Origin: an uncultured Bacteroides sp.
GTDB lineage: Bacteria; Bacteroidota; Bacteroidia; Bacteroidales; Bacteroidaceae
Direction of reading: 5' to 3'
DNA length: 9,298 nucleotides
NCBI GenBank assembly: GCA_900551645.1
Contig: URWP01000097.1
Coordinates: 1 to 9,298, forward strand
Part shown: positions 1 through 6,567 of the stretch, in pieces
How positions within the stretch are numbered: position 1 is the stretch's first letter
How the letters are laid out: each line of letters starts with the position of its first letter
Program-made: the position numbers and the translations under genes
The notes under the pieces: generated by a model
What the model saw: only the letters and a program-made list of their open reading frames with translations
What the model was told of the DNA's origin: nothing
Databases searched by the model: none

Positions 1-235
1 GCAAAGCTACAACCAAACCTCAAAGTGTAAAAGGTGCATTTCTTCGAATGCTTACGATTCTATGTTTAATTTTAATTTATCGGTAAAAATTTACCGAAGT
101 ATTGTTACAATAAACACTTATAATTAAAAATTTTGTTCTTACAAATTGGTATTTAGGTGGAATTGATATCAAATATAATTCTTTTTATGCCATAGAGTAG
201 AGTGAACGAATATTACCGAAAATGATGAACAGGTA
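1..235. other. Non-coding left edge downstream of the RM operon
   Basis: AT-rich stretch with no recognisable gene. On the plus strand all three frames are open for a short distance from the window edge (stops at 28-30, 84-86 and about 125-127), and none of the resulting peptides is recognisable. A plus-strand gene tail could therefore end here, but nothing supports a particular frame. On the minus strand, TATATTTG at 177-170 fits the Bacteroidetes -7 consensus TAnnTTTG and would point out of the window to the left; no good -33 partner or gene start is visible. The only other structure is the palindrome at 81-96, listed separately. Confidence 0.5.
81..96. repeat. Perfect inverted repeat CGGTAAA-AA-TTTACCG, possible weak terminator or protein site
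   Basis: Two 7-nt arms, 81-87 and 90-96, are perfect reverse complements around a 2-nt centre. It lies 140 nt beyond the stop of the last RM gene. Read on the minus strand it is followed by an AT-rich tract, so it could be a weak terminator for the RM operon; it could equally be an operator or chance in AT-rich DNA. A related half-site, TTACCGAA, recurs (91-98 and 213-220). Confidence 0.3.
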
Positions 236-1447
236 TTAACCGGACAATGTATTATATCCAAGAAACTCGCTTATGGGTCTTATCTTAGCTATGTATGTAT
301 ATTTGTTTTCATATAGATTGGGAACTCGTTTTATTTCTATTTGATTTTGATTGTCAAACTGTAACACTACATAATATGATGCATGCGTTGGCTTGAAGCC
401 ATATTTTTCCAGTGAATCTTTTGTCCATATCTGGAAACGTCCTTTAGCTTTCAACTTAAAGAGTTTACAGTTAACACCTCCATTGTGCAAGAGTACATAT
501 TGTATGCGTTCAAATCCAGGTTTTACAAGAAGGGAACCTTTTGAATCCCCTGCCCTTAAATAGCATATTCCTGTCTCTATCATTTTGTTGTATAAATCAG
601 TTCTTGCATGATTGACGAGGACTGTCGGTTCATTAGGATTGGCTGCCATTTTTGCAAATAGATCTGTTGCAATGTGTATATCTGAGATTGCTTGCCTGCG
701 TCTAATACCAATGTTAAGGAACTCAGGGCTTTGGTCTACGCCGACAAATGTTCGCCCGGTAAGATTTGCGGCAATACCAGTAGTACAACTACCTGCAAAA
801 GGGTCTAGTATTGCTGCCCTAGGAAGGGTGGATGCCATGATTATTCGATATAATAATTGTAAGGGCTTTTGTGTAGGATGTTTGCCATATATCTTTTCCC
901 ATTGCTCTGCAGCGGACATTGTCCATACATCTTGCATTGGCTCACCATTATTCATCAGAGTCATCAACTCTTTATTGAAATAATGGTTTGCTGTTTTATT
1001 CTTGCTTGCCCAAATGATATACTCAGCTGAGAAATCAAAACGCTTGTCAGTCAACGAGTGGGGTGGATCAGGTTTATGCCAAACGATAAGATTCAAAATC
1101 TTGTAGCCAAGAATTTCCATGCAACCGGCTACTGAGAATATATTATGATATGTACCAGATACCCAAATGGTACCATTATCTTTCAGACAGTCTTTACACG
1201 CAGCTAACCACGAAAGATTAAATCTATCTTTTTCATCTGAAGAACGCACCTTATCCCATTCTCCTTTATCAAACTTTATGTACTTGCCATTTATATTGAC
1301 TTTTCCATTACCTGTGGAAAGAAAATATGGAGGGTCGGCAAATATCATATCAAACTGATTGTTGAGTTGTGACATGACACTAGTAGAATCTCCACAATAC
1401 AGACTGAAATCAGGGAATGATTCGGTATTATATTCTGTAAGCATCAT
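236..1447 (-). CDS. Beta-class (DpnA-like) site-specific DNA methyltransferase with C-terminal extension
   Basis: Predicted S-adenosylmethionine-dependent N6-adenine or N4-cytosine DNA methyltransferase (N6_N4_Mtase family, PF01555), 403 aa, cytoplasmic. Catalytic motif IV is ADPPYFLS at residues 37-44, followed by KGEWDK at 61-66. This combination is typical of DpnA/M.DpnIIB-like enzymes. The AdoMet motif I comes later (LDPFAGSCTTG, 214-224) with motif II (VGVD, 235-238), so the motif order IV-then-I is beta class. HPTQKP (190-195), just before motif I, is also characteristic. Odd points: motif I has Cys221 where FAGSGTT is usual, and about 150 residues after position 250 match no domain I recognise, whereas DpnA itself is only about 270 aa. 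The start overlaps the endonuclease stop by 4 nt (ATGA), implying translational coupling. A second ATG is the next codon, so the start could be one residue later. Family is secure; target base and site are not. Confidence 0.9.
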   Translation of the reverse strand: MMLTEYNTESFPDFSLYCGDSTSVMSQLNNQFDMIFADPPYFLSTGNGKVNINGKYIKFDKGEWDKVRSSDEKDRFNLSWLAACKDCLKDNGTIWVSGTYHNIFSVAGCMEILGYKILNLIVWHKPDPPHSLTDKRFDFSAEYIIWASKNKTANHYFNKELMTLMNNGEPMQDVWTMSAAEQWEKIYGKHPTQKPLQLLYRIIMASTLPRAAILDPFAGSCTTGIAANLTGRTFVGVDQSPEFLNIGIRRRQAISDIHIATDLFAKMAANPNEPTVLVNHARTDLYNKMIETGICYLRAGDSKGSLLVKPGFERIQYVLLHNGGVNCKLFKLKAKGRFQIWTKDSLEKYGFKPTHASYYVVLQFDNQNQIEIKRVPNLYENKYTYIAKIRPISEFLGYNTLSG

Positions 1448-2625
1448 ATTACTAAACGCTGATAATGAGAATAATCGCGGATGCTATTACGTTGTGATAG
1501 ATACCATTTGAAATTCTCCGTCATAATCTGATTGTCTAGAGACTCATTTTGGGTAATGGCACGGATGAATTGACCATCTTCAGTGCGCAGGTTACTAGGT
1601 ACAAGGATATGGCCATCCATGTTGAATGATAGATAATGAGAGTCAAACAGTTTGTGATGATTTTGGCACAGCCATAAACCGTTTTCGCCACTTATCGCAT
1701 GGTTAAACTTTATATCATCGCTAAAATGGTCGTCACGGGCTATTTCAGCTACACCCCATACATGTGCACCTTGGATAATTTCTGGTATTTCGCATCCACA
1801 TAAGGCACAATGCTTTCGTCCAAGTCTTTGCAACAGATTACGTTGGTATATGGGTGAACGAAATTCATTATTTTTGGCTTGGTTAATGAATATCCTTTTT
1901 TCTAAAGTAATAGATGTATCGTGAATTTGGATATTACCTATAGCATTTATTGTATTCAAGGATGATTGGGGTAAACGAGTAAGGTCTTGTTCACAAATAT
2001 TGTAAAGATCTATGGGCCTGTCTGTGATTGCTGCCACCGCTATAGCTAAAAGAGTAGATTCGTATTTACTTGCTCCATAAGTTTTTGCGTAAATCTGTAC
2101 TTTGTCGGATGTTTTTGAAATGAAAGAAGAATTATTGGAGCTATTAGTTTCTCGATTGTCGTTTCTTTCGTCTATCAATTCATCAACGTTTTCAAATGCA
2201 TTGATACCTGCCGGATAATAGTCAAGAAGATTCAGAAAAATGACTCCAGCTGTCTTTAACAAACGAAAATAAAATAGATGATAATCTGTAAAATAGTTCC
2301 CTTTATGAGGCATGAAGTAATAGTATAATGCTTTATTTGGATTGCTGTCGGCATAATACAGGTTAATTGCAGTAGGAATACTCTGTACACTTTGATTGCG
2401 GCCTTCTACTGACACTTCTGAAAGAGATACGAAACTCTTTATGCCTCCATACTCGATGGTAATTAATCTTCCCTTATTATAAGTCGAAGTATCACGAATT
2501 ATATTAAAATCATCCTGTCCGGTGACTCTAATACAAATATCTCGAAGAATTTTATATGTCAAAATTCTATCATAAAGACCTGGAGTCTTTTGAGCGTCGG
2601 GGCGATAAGTTATTATTGCTGTCAT
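1444..2625 (-). CDS. HNH-family type II restriction endonuclease (putative)
   Basis: 393-aa protein with a C-terminal HNH (beta-beta-alpha metal) nuclease domain of the HNH_2 type (PF13391). It shows CALC (273-276), AHVW (287-290, catalytic His288) and ENGLWLCQNHHKLFD (314-328, Asn315, Cys320, His323/324). C273, C276, C320 and one His probably bind structural zinc. Residues 1-260 match no domain I recognise; they include an S/N-rich linker (about 152-172) and then a conserved-looking block (YAKTYGASKYESTLLAIA, 179-196), and would be expected to hold target recognition. The gene lies 4 nt after the double D12 methyltransferase and overlaps the next methyltransferase by 4 nt. A nuclease sandwiched between two methylases in one transcript is best explained as the restriction subunit of a type II, probably type IIS-like, system. 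The nuclease fold is well supported; the RM role comes from context. No frameshift or lost catalytic residue is visible. Confidence 0.85.
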   Translation of the reverse strand: MTAIITYRPDAQKTPGLYDRILTYKILRDICIRVTGQDDFNIIRDTSTYNKGRLITIEYGGIKSFVSLSEVSVEGRNQSVQSIPTAINLYYADSNPNKALYYYFMPHKGNYFTDYHLFYFRLLKTAGVIFLNLLDYYPAGINAFENVDELIDERNDNRETNSSNNSSFISKTSDKVQIYAKTYGASKYESTLLAIAVAAITDRPIDLYNICEQDLTRLPQSSLNTINAIGNIQIHDTSITLEKRIFINQAKNNEFRSPIYQRNLLQRLGRKHCALCGCEIPEIIQGAHVWGVAEIARDDHFSDDIKFNHAISGENGLWLCQNHHKLFDSHYLSFNMDGHILVPSNLRTEDGQFIRAITQNESLDNQIMTENFKWYLSQRNSIRDYSHYQRLVI

Positions 2626-2629
2626 ATTA

Positions 2630-4483
2630 TCAATAGTTTTTAATCAAGACTTCATGGCGGTTATTATATCTTCCTTGAGTCGTTGCTACATCTATCATGT
2701 GGTACTTGTTTTTGTTTGTCCATTCGATGATTTCTGTATTCGTAAATTCTCCTACTTTTATAACGTATGACAACATGAATTTTGCTTTATGTTCATTGGC
2801 TATATCCAGAAATTTGCATAATTTCTGTTCATGGACAAGAGTCCATCCTTCGAATCCTCGTTTCCCATCATTGTATACACCTAAAGTTGAACGATACGGT
2901 GGATCTGCGTAAATAAAGGTCTGCGGAGTGAACTGTATATCCAGAAATTCAAAATTTGAATTCATAAACTCCACATTCTTAGTCTGCAAACTTCTTGTGA
3001 ATGCGATGAACTTTGAAAGGAGATTTTCATTGAACCAGCGAGAACCTGCTGGGTTGTTGAATCCCCAATTTGTATTAAATCTTATCTGTTGTTGGAATCC
3101 ATAAAGTATAAGAGTATATAGCATACGTGGGTCACGTTTTGCGACAGGAATACTGTTATACTTATCACGTAATCTAAGGAAACCTTCTTTATTGTCAGGT
3201 GAAAGATTATATTTTTTGATTTGCTTTTCTATGTACTGCAAGTAAGAGCAAGGGTCGCTATAGAAAGAGCGTATGAGCCCTTCCACAAAGGGATTGATAT
3301 CGTTGTAGATGATTTTTTTCGCATCAATGTTTATCCCGACATTAAATCCTCCACCAAAGGCGTCGACAAATGTATCAATCTCTCTTTGAGGCAACTGACT
3401 TTTTATGAATCCTACCATTTTAGACTTGTTCCCAGTATAATTCAACGGTGATTCTATAATGACTCTTTCAGCTGGCTTTTTCTCTATAAAGAACAAATAT
3501 TCAAAGTGTCCGTTTGCTCCTTGGCATTTGAAGTTATTGTATTTTTTATAATCAATGACCTCACAGACGTAACTGTCTTCTATTCCATAGCGTTTCATGG
3601 TGGTTTCTATGAAGTCTTTCGACATGAAACCATCATTGTTATAACTGAAAATTATATATTTGGCCTTTGTCTCAGCAATTATTTTGTCAAATAATACATG
3701 AGCATAGTAGTTCCTTGACCATTGCGAGCGCATGGGTGTTGTCGGGCGGGAACCGGTGACCTTACTTATTGTCGGATTATCATTTAATACCAATGTTTCC
3801 AATAGATGATATTGCGTTCCATATTGGTTTTGAGTGTATGGTGGATCAAGATATAAAATGTCACAATTGACGGCTGATATAATGTCTTCAATTTTCGAGT
3901 TCAGGACTTCCACATCTTCTGCGATACCAGGTGAGGCATCTATCTTACTAAACACAATAGGCTTGAGCGCTCTTTTGTCCCAATGTTTTAAAAAAGCACC
4001 ATAAACGCCGGCTGTATTTGATACATCTGAAACGGATTCCAGTAGGCACGCTAACAGATAGGAAAATTCATTATCAGTAATTTTTTCTGTTTTGTACCAT
4101 TCTTCTATTTTCTCCCTGAAGAAGTCTATTCGCCCGGCATTTTCTTTTGAGAAATACATTCGGTCTGAAGCACCCTGGGAATAGTTCTGATAAAAAAAGC
4201 CTTCTTTAAATCCTTTATCAGTGTTCAGAAAATCAAATGGATCAAAGCCCAACTTTTTAAAGGTACATCCATTTGCCATCAACTTCGCATGGGTAAAGAC
4301 GGAAGCACATTTCAAGGTATCGTTAATAATGATTTTCTTATATATGTTTTTTACGGCATCGGCGATAGAACCCATGCCACAAAAGGCATCGCAAAATATA
4401 AGTTCGTTCTGCAATAACCCTTTATTTCTGAGCAAATCTACAATCTGATCCGCAAGAGAATCTTTACTTCCTAAATACCTCAT
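2630..4483 (-). CDS. Fused double D12-class DNA adenine methyltransferase (M.FokI-like architecture)
   Basis: 617-aa protein made of two complete alpha-class N6-adenine methyltransferases (MethyltransfD12, PF02086). N half: RYLGSK AdoMet motif X at 2-7, motif I DAFCGMG at 32-38, catalytic DPPY at 213-216 followed by a QYGTQYHLLET block (220-230). C half: motif X PLNYTGNK at 346-353, motif I DAFGGGFNVG at 374-383, DPPY at 527-530, and the family-typical ending RYNNRHEVLI (605-614). Both halves keep every core motif, so both should be active. The halves differ strongly, so this is not a recent tandem duplication. In M.FokI and related type IIS enzymes each half methylates one strand of an asymmetric site, and I infer the same here; the recognition sequence cannot be read from the protein. 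It starts 71 nt after the XRE regulator and is followed 4 nt later by the HNH nuclease. It should protect host DNA from that nuclease. Confidence 0.93.
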   Translation of the reverse strand: MRYLGSKDSLADQIVDLLRNKGLLQNELIFCDAFCGMGSIADAVKNIYKKIIINDTLKCASVFTHAKLMANGCTFKKLGFDPFDFLNTDKGFKEGFFYQNYSQGASDRMYFSKENAGRIDFFREKIEEWYKTEKITDNEFSYLLACLLESVSDVSNTAGVYGAFLKHWDKRALKPIVFSKIDASPGIAEDVEVLNSKIEDIISAVNCDILYLDPPYTQNQYGTQYHLLETLVLNDNPTISKVTGSRPTTPMRSQWSRNYYAHVLFDKIIAETKAKYIIFSYNNDGFMSKDFIETTMKRYGIEDSYVCEVIDYKKYNNFKCQGANGHFEYLFFIEKKPAERVIIESPLNYTGNKSKMVGFIKSQLPQREIDTFVDAFGGGFNVGINIDAKKIIYNDINPFVEGLIRSFYSDPCSYLQYIEKQIKKYNLSPDNKEGFLRLRDKYNSIPVAKRDPRMLYTLILYGFQQQIRFNTNWGFNNPAGSRWFNENLLSKFIAFTRSLQTKNVEFMNSNFEFLDIQFTPQTFIYADPPYRSTLGVYNDGKRGFEGWTLVHEQKLCKFLDIANEHKAKFMLSYVIKVGEFTNTEIIEWTNKNKYHMIDVATTQGRYNNRHEVLIKNY

Positions 4484-4554
4484 ATAGTCTATCCAGATTA
4501 ATCAGTTATGTTTTCAAATTGTGTATGAATTCGTTTTCTTTGTCTATATTTTTC

Positions 4555-4767
4555 TTAGACATGACACATTGTTGTTTTATTTATCAGTTCTTGCACATCA
4601 ACTTCCAATAGATTTGCAACTTTTACAAGAGTTGCTAAATCGGGTTGTGAGACATTAGAGCACCATTTGGAAATGGTAGATGGATTTTTGCCTAATTGTT
4701 CCGCCAGCCACTTGCCTGTCTTCTTCTTCTCAACAAGAACTAATTTAAGTCGATTTATATCTTCCAT
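4555..4767 (-). CDS. Small XRE-family regulator of the RM system (controller-like)
   Basis: 70-aa Cro/C1-type helix-turn-helix protein (HTH_3 family). The first HTH helix lies around WLAEQLG (20-26) and the recognition helix around PSTISKW (29-35); the rest is the usual small four- to five-helix bundle with no effector domain. The frame is open further upstream, to an ATG at 4809, but a TAnnTTTG promoter element sits at 4792-4799 on this strand. A transcript starting near 4785 could not include that codon, so ATG 4767 (MEDINRLK) is preferred; it also matches the usual start of the fold. Short HTH proteins of this kind commonly sit at the head of Bacteroidales RM cassettes. By analogy with C proteins it probably represses or times expression of itself and the methylase-nuclease operon. 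That role is inferred from position; the DNA-binding fold is secure. Confidence 0.88.
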   Translation of the reverse strand: MEDINRLKLVLVEKKKTGKWLAEQLGKNPSTISKWCSNVSQPDLATLVKVANLLEVDVQELINKTTMCHV

Positions 4768-4791
4768 AAAATCATGATATTGAATATAACG

Positions 4792-4823
4792 CAAATATAT
4801 TGCTTTCATTTGATATCTTGAAA
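4792..4823 (-). promoter_or_regulatory. Promoter of the RM regulator
   Basis: On the minus strand, TATATTTG (4799-4792) matches the Bacteroidetes -7 consensus TAnnTTTG. Exactly 20 nt upstream is TTTC (4823-4820), one mismatch from the -33 TTTG. Transcription should begin near 4785, giving a leader of roughly 18 nt to the ATG at 4767. No comparable promoter was found in the 71-nt gap before the fused methyltransferase, so this promoter may drive the whole cassette. Confidence 0.6.
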
Positions 4824-4835
4824 CATTTCTTGAAA
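4816..4835. repeat. Direct repeat TCTTGAAA x2 over the RM promoter -33 region, possible operator
   Basis: TCTTGAAA occurs at 4816-4823 and again at 4828-4835, a 12-nt period. The first copy overlaps the inferred -33 element of the regulator's promoter. Small HTH regulators of RM cassettes often autoregulate by binding repeats at this position, so this is a candidate operator. The repeat is short and lies in AT-rich DNA, so chance cannot be excluded. Confidence 0.35.
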
Positions 4836-4970
4836 ATATTCATTTATCTGTTTTTTTTGTTTCTGTTCTCCCGATGATTGAATCAGGCTTTTCAATAAAA
4901 GACGTTATGACAAAGTCAGGAATGGTCAGTCGTCTGCAATCTTATTAACTTTAAAAATGTCCTGAAGCTC

Positions 4971-4988
4971 GGATTTATGCATAAATCC
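4971..4988. promoter_or_regulatory. Perfect 18-bp palindrome upstream of the AraC-family gene (candidate operator)
   Basis: GGATTTATGCATAAATCC is its own exact reverse complement. Its centre lies about 57 nt upstream of the transcription start expected from the TATCTTTG element at 5023-5030, a position typical of activator sites. A dimeric regulator could bind here, perhaps the AraC-type protein encoded just downstream (autoregulation) or an unlinked one. AraC proteins more often bind direct repeats, so the identity of the binder is open. Confidence 0.45.
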
Positions 4989-5022
4989 ATAGGTTATATG
5001 CGAATATTCTGTTCTAAATAGC

Positions 5023-5030
5023 TATCTTTG
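5023..5030 (+). promoter_or_regulatory. Bacteroidetes -7 element of the AraC-family gene
   Basis: TATCTTTG matches TAnnTTTG and is followed by CA, as is common in Bacteroidales promoters. The expected transcription start is near 5037, leaving a leader of about 17 nt before ATG 5054. No good -33 TTTG is seen about 20 nt upstream, which fits a promoter that needs an activator. Confidence 0.6.
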
Positions 5031-5053
5031 CACGGCTTTTAAAGAAAAAGGTT

Positions 5054-5965
5054 ATGAAGAAAGAAGATTCTCCTTTCAGGGAGCTGCATCTGTTGATGCT
5101 GCCTGATACCGGGCGTACATTGATGTATAAGGACGAACTGGTATTGGTTGATAATATTGGCATCAGTTCCGATACGGATTCCGTGTCTGATTTTATTGCG
5201 ACATCTTATCCGTTCAAACTTACATTTACATTGGCGCTATTCTGTTTATGTGATACCATGCGTGTAAGATTGAACCTGAAGGAATATGTATTAGGAAAGA
5301 ATGACGTATTGGTTATATTGCCTGGGTCGATAGGTGAATGTCTGGAAATAGGGACGGATACGGAGATAGTGGCTATCGGGTCGTCTACGCATCGGCTTAT
5401 AGGGGAACAGCAGACGTCTTTAAGTATGGCGTTTCTGAAGTTTTTCACTTCTACCCCGCTGATACATATCTCACAGAAGGATATGGAGGAAAGTATGAGT
5501 CTGTATCATCTGATGCGTGCCAAGCTGGAGCAACCTGACTATGCCTATAAACTGGAGGCGGTAACGGGTTATTTGCAGGTACTGTTTTATAATGGCTATC
5601 AATGGATATCTGATTATAACCGGAAGAGCCTGCAACGGGTGGAAAACAGGCAGCAGCAGTTGTTTGATGATTTTCTGGAACTGGTACAGGCGCATTACAA
5701 CGAGCATCGCTGTATGACTTTCTATGCTGAAAAACTTTGTCTGACTCCCAAATACCTCTCGCAGGTTATTCTGGAAGTGAGCGATCGCCATGCTACCGAC
5801 TGGATTCGCGATTATGTTATTCTTGATGCCAAGGCTTTGCTGAAAAGCGGAAAATATACTGTCCAACAGGTAGGTGACTTGCTGAACTTCTCGAACGCTT
5901 CGTTTTTCGGCAAGTATTTCAAGGCAGCGGTAGGATGTACGCCCCGGAAATATATGTTGGGATAG
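5054..5965 (+). CDS. AraC-family transcriptional regulator
   Basis: 303-aa one-component regulator. Residues about 15-190 form an N-terminal sensor-like region with a cupin-type AraC_binding look (ligand unknown). The C-terminal 100 residues are an AraC DNA-binding domain (HTH_18) with two helix-turn-helix units: FYAEKLCLTPKYLSQVI (223-239) and VQQVGDLLNFSNASFFGKYF (270-289), ending in the family signature GCTPRKYM (294-301). The spacing and wording of these motifs match the abundant Bacteroidales AraC proteins that typically carry FYAxKLxLTPKYLS. No signal peptide or membrane segment is seen, so it is cytosolic. The start follows an A-rich leader and a close TAnnTTTG promoter. The next gene (YkvA family) begins 48 nt after its stop and is probably co-transcribed. 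Its regulon cannot be deduced; the neighbouring receptor pseudogene is convergent, separated by a terminator, and is not an obvious target. Confidence 0.93.
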   Translation: MKKEDSPFRELHLLMLPDTGRTLMYKDELVLVDNIGISSDTDSVSDFIATSYPFKLTFTLALFCLCDTMRVRLNLKEYVLGKNDVLVILPGSIGECLEIGTDTEIVAIGSSTHRLIGEQQTSLSMAFLKFFTSTPLIHISQKDMEESMSLYHLMRAKLEQPDYAYKLEAVTGYLQVLFYNGYQWISDYNRKSLQRVENRQQQLFDDFLELVQAHYNEHRCMTFYAEKLCLTPKYLSQVILEVSDRHATDWIRDYVILDAKALLKSGKYTVQQVGDLLNFSNASFFGKYFKAAVGCTPRKYMLG

Positions 5966-6013
5966 GATGTTGCTGAAGAATGGTGACAAGAACAAATATA
6001 AATAAAGATAATT

Positions 6014-6448
6014 ATGCTGACGATTATTTGTATTACAATTCTGGCTTATTGTATAATGGGTAAAGATATTCGTTCATTGCTGGATAAATTAGAGGGCATA
6101 GACTGGAAAGGAAAGTCTCAGGATTTGCTGAATAAGTTGAAACCGTATGCGCTGAAGGTAGGACGGATGGCCGCCAGACCTTTGCTACAGTTTTATTATG
6201 TGATGACAGACCGGAATACGACGACACTGGAACGGGCTTTGATTTATGCGGCCATCGTCTATACCATTTCACCCGTAAGTCTGATTCCAAACGCTGTATA
6301 TAGACTGCTGGGAGTGCTGGATGAAGGTGCGGCTTTCCTTTATGTCTATAAGAAAGTGAAGGATAAGATAACTCCTGCAATCAACGGAAAGGTAGAAAGT
6401 ACGCTGAATGAATGGTTTGGTGCGGAATATGAAATAGTAGAAGGCTGA
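6014..6448 (+). CDS. YkvA-family (DUF1232) small membrane-associated protein
   Basis: 144-aa protein with a DUF1232 core (PF06803) at about residues 72-115. The family signature appears as SPVSLIPN (86-93) followed by LGVLDE (99-104), where many members have sP-DLIPD and LG-lDD, so one acidic residue of the first motif is replaced. Function is unknown; members are small, hydrophobic-patch proteins thought to associate with membranes. Residues 1-14 are strongly hydrophobic and could be a short membrane anchor. However, a second ATG at 6056 (MGKDIRSLL) would drop them and give a 130-aa protein. I keep ATG 6014 because an A-rich leader of the Bacteroides ribosome-binding type precedes it, but either start is possible. 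It follows the AraC gene by 48 nt, and a palindrome plus a strong terminator lie directly after its stop. Confidence 0.82.
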   Translation: MLTIICITILAYCIMGKDIRSLLDKLEGIDWKGKSQDLLNKLKPYALKVGRMAARPLLQFYYVMTDRNTTTLERALIYAAIVYTISPVSLIPNAVYRLLGVLDEGAAFLYVYKKVKDKITPAINGKVESTLNEWFGAEYEIVEG

Positions 6449-6449
6449 A

Positions 6450-6465
6450 AAACGAACGTTCGTTT
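6450..6465. repeat. Perfect 16-bp palindrome after the YkvA-family stop codon
   Basis: AAACGAACGTTCGTTT is exactly self-complementary and starts 2 nt after the TGA (6446-6448). With no loop it is a poor hairpin, so it may be a protein-binding site or an auxiliary part of the terminator region that starts 11 nt further on. The C/G-containing core makes chance less likely than for a pure AT palindrome. Confidence 0.45.
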
Positions 6466-6475
6466 CAAAAAGAAT

Positions 6476-6527
6476 GTCCGTTTGTCTGAATCAAAACGAA
6501 CTCATGTTTTGATTCGGACAAACGGAC
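6476..6527. terminator. Strong bidirectional intrinsic terminator between convergent genes
   Basis: Two 22-nt arms, 6476-6497 and 6506-6527, pair over their full length with a single G-U/A-C type mismatch and an 8-nt loop (GAACTCAT). On the plus strand the stem is followed by GTTTTCATT. On the minus strand it is followed by ATTCTTTTT. It therefore can stop transcripts from the AraC/YkvA pair and from the convergent receptor pseudogene. A smaller hairpin, AAAACG/CGTTTT (6537-6542 and 6549-6554), lies between it and the pseudogene's stop and may add to termination in the minus direction. Confidence 0.85.
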
Positions 6528-6567
6528 GTTTTCATTAAAACGATTAGACGTTTTGGAAGGTGGAATT

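Noticed and set aside
612..983. 123-codon plus-strand frame
   Set aside because: It is antisense to the beta-class methyltransferase across its AdoMet motif I; no independent support.
4768..4809. Longer start (ATG 4809) for the XRE regulator
   Set aside because: The extra 14 residues are not part of the HTH fold, and the promoter -7 element at 4792-4799 lies within them.
5471..5995. 174-codon antisense frame on the minus strand
   Set aside because: It lies wholly over the AraC-family gene, whose protein motifs are unmistakable; the antisense product resembles nothing and is a shadow of its codon pattern.
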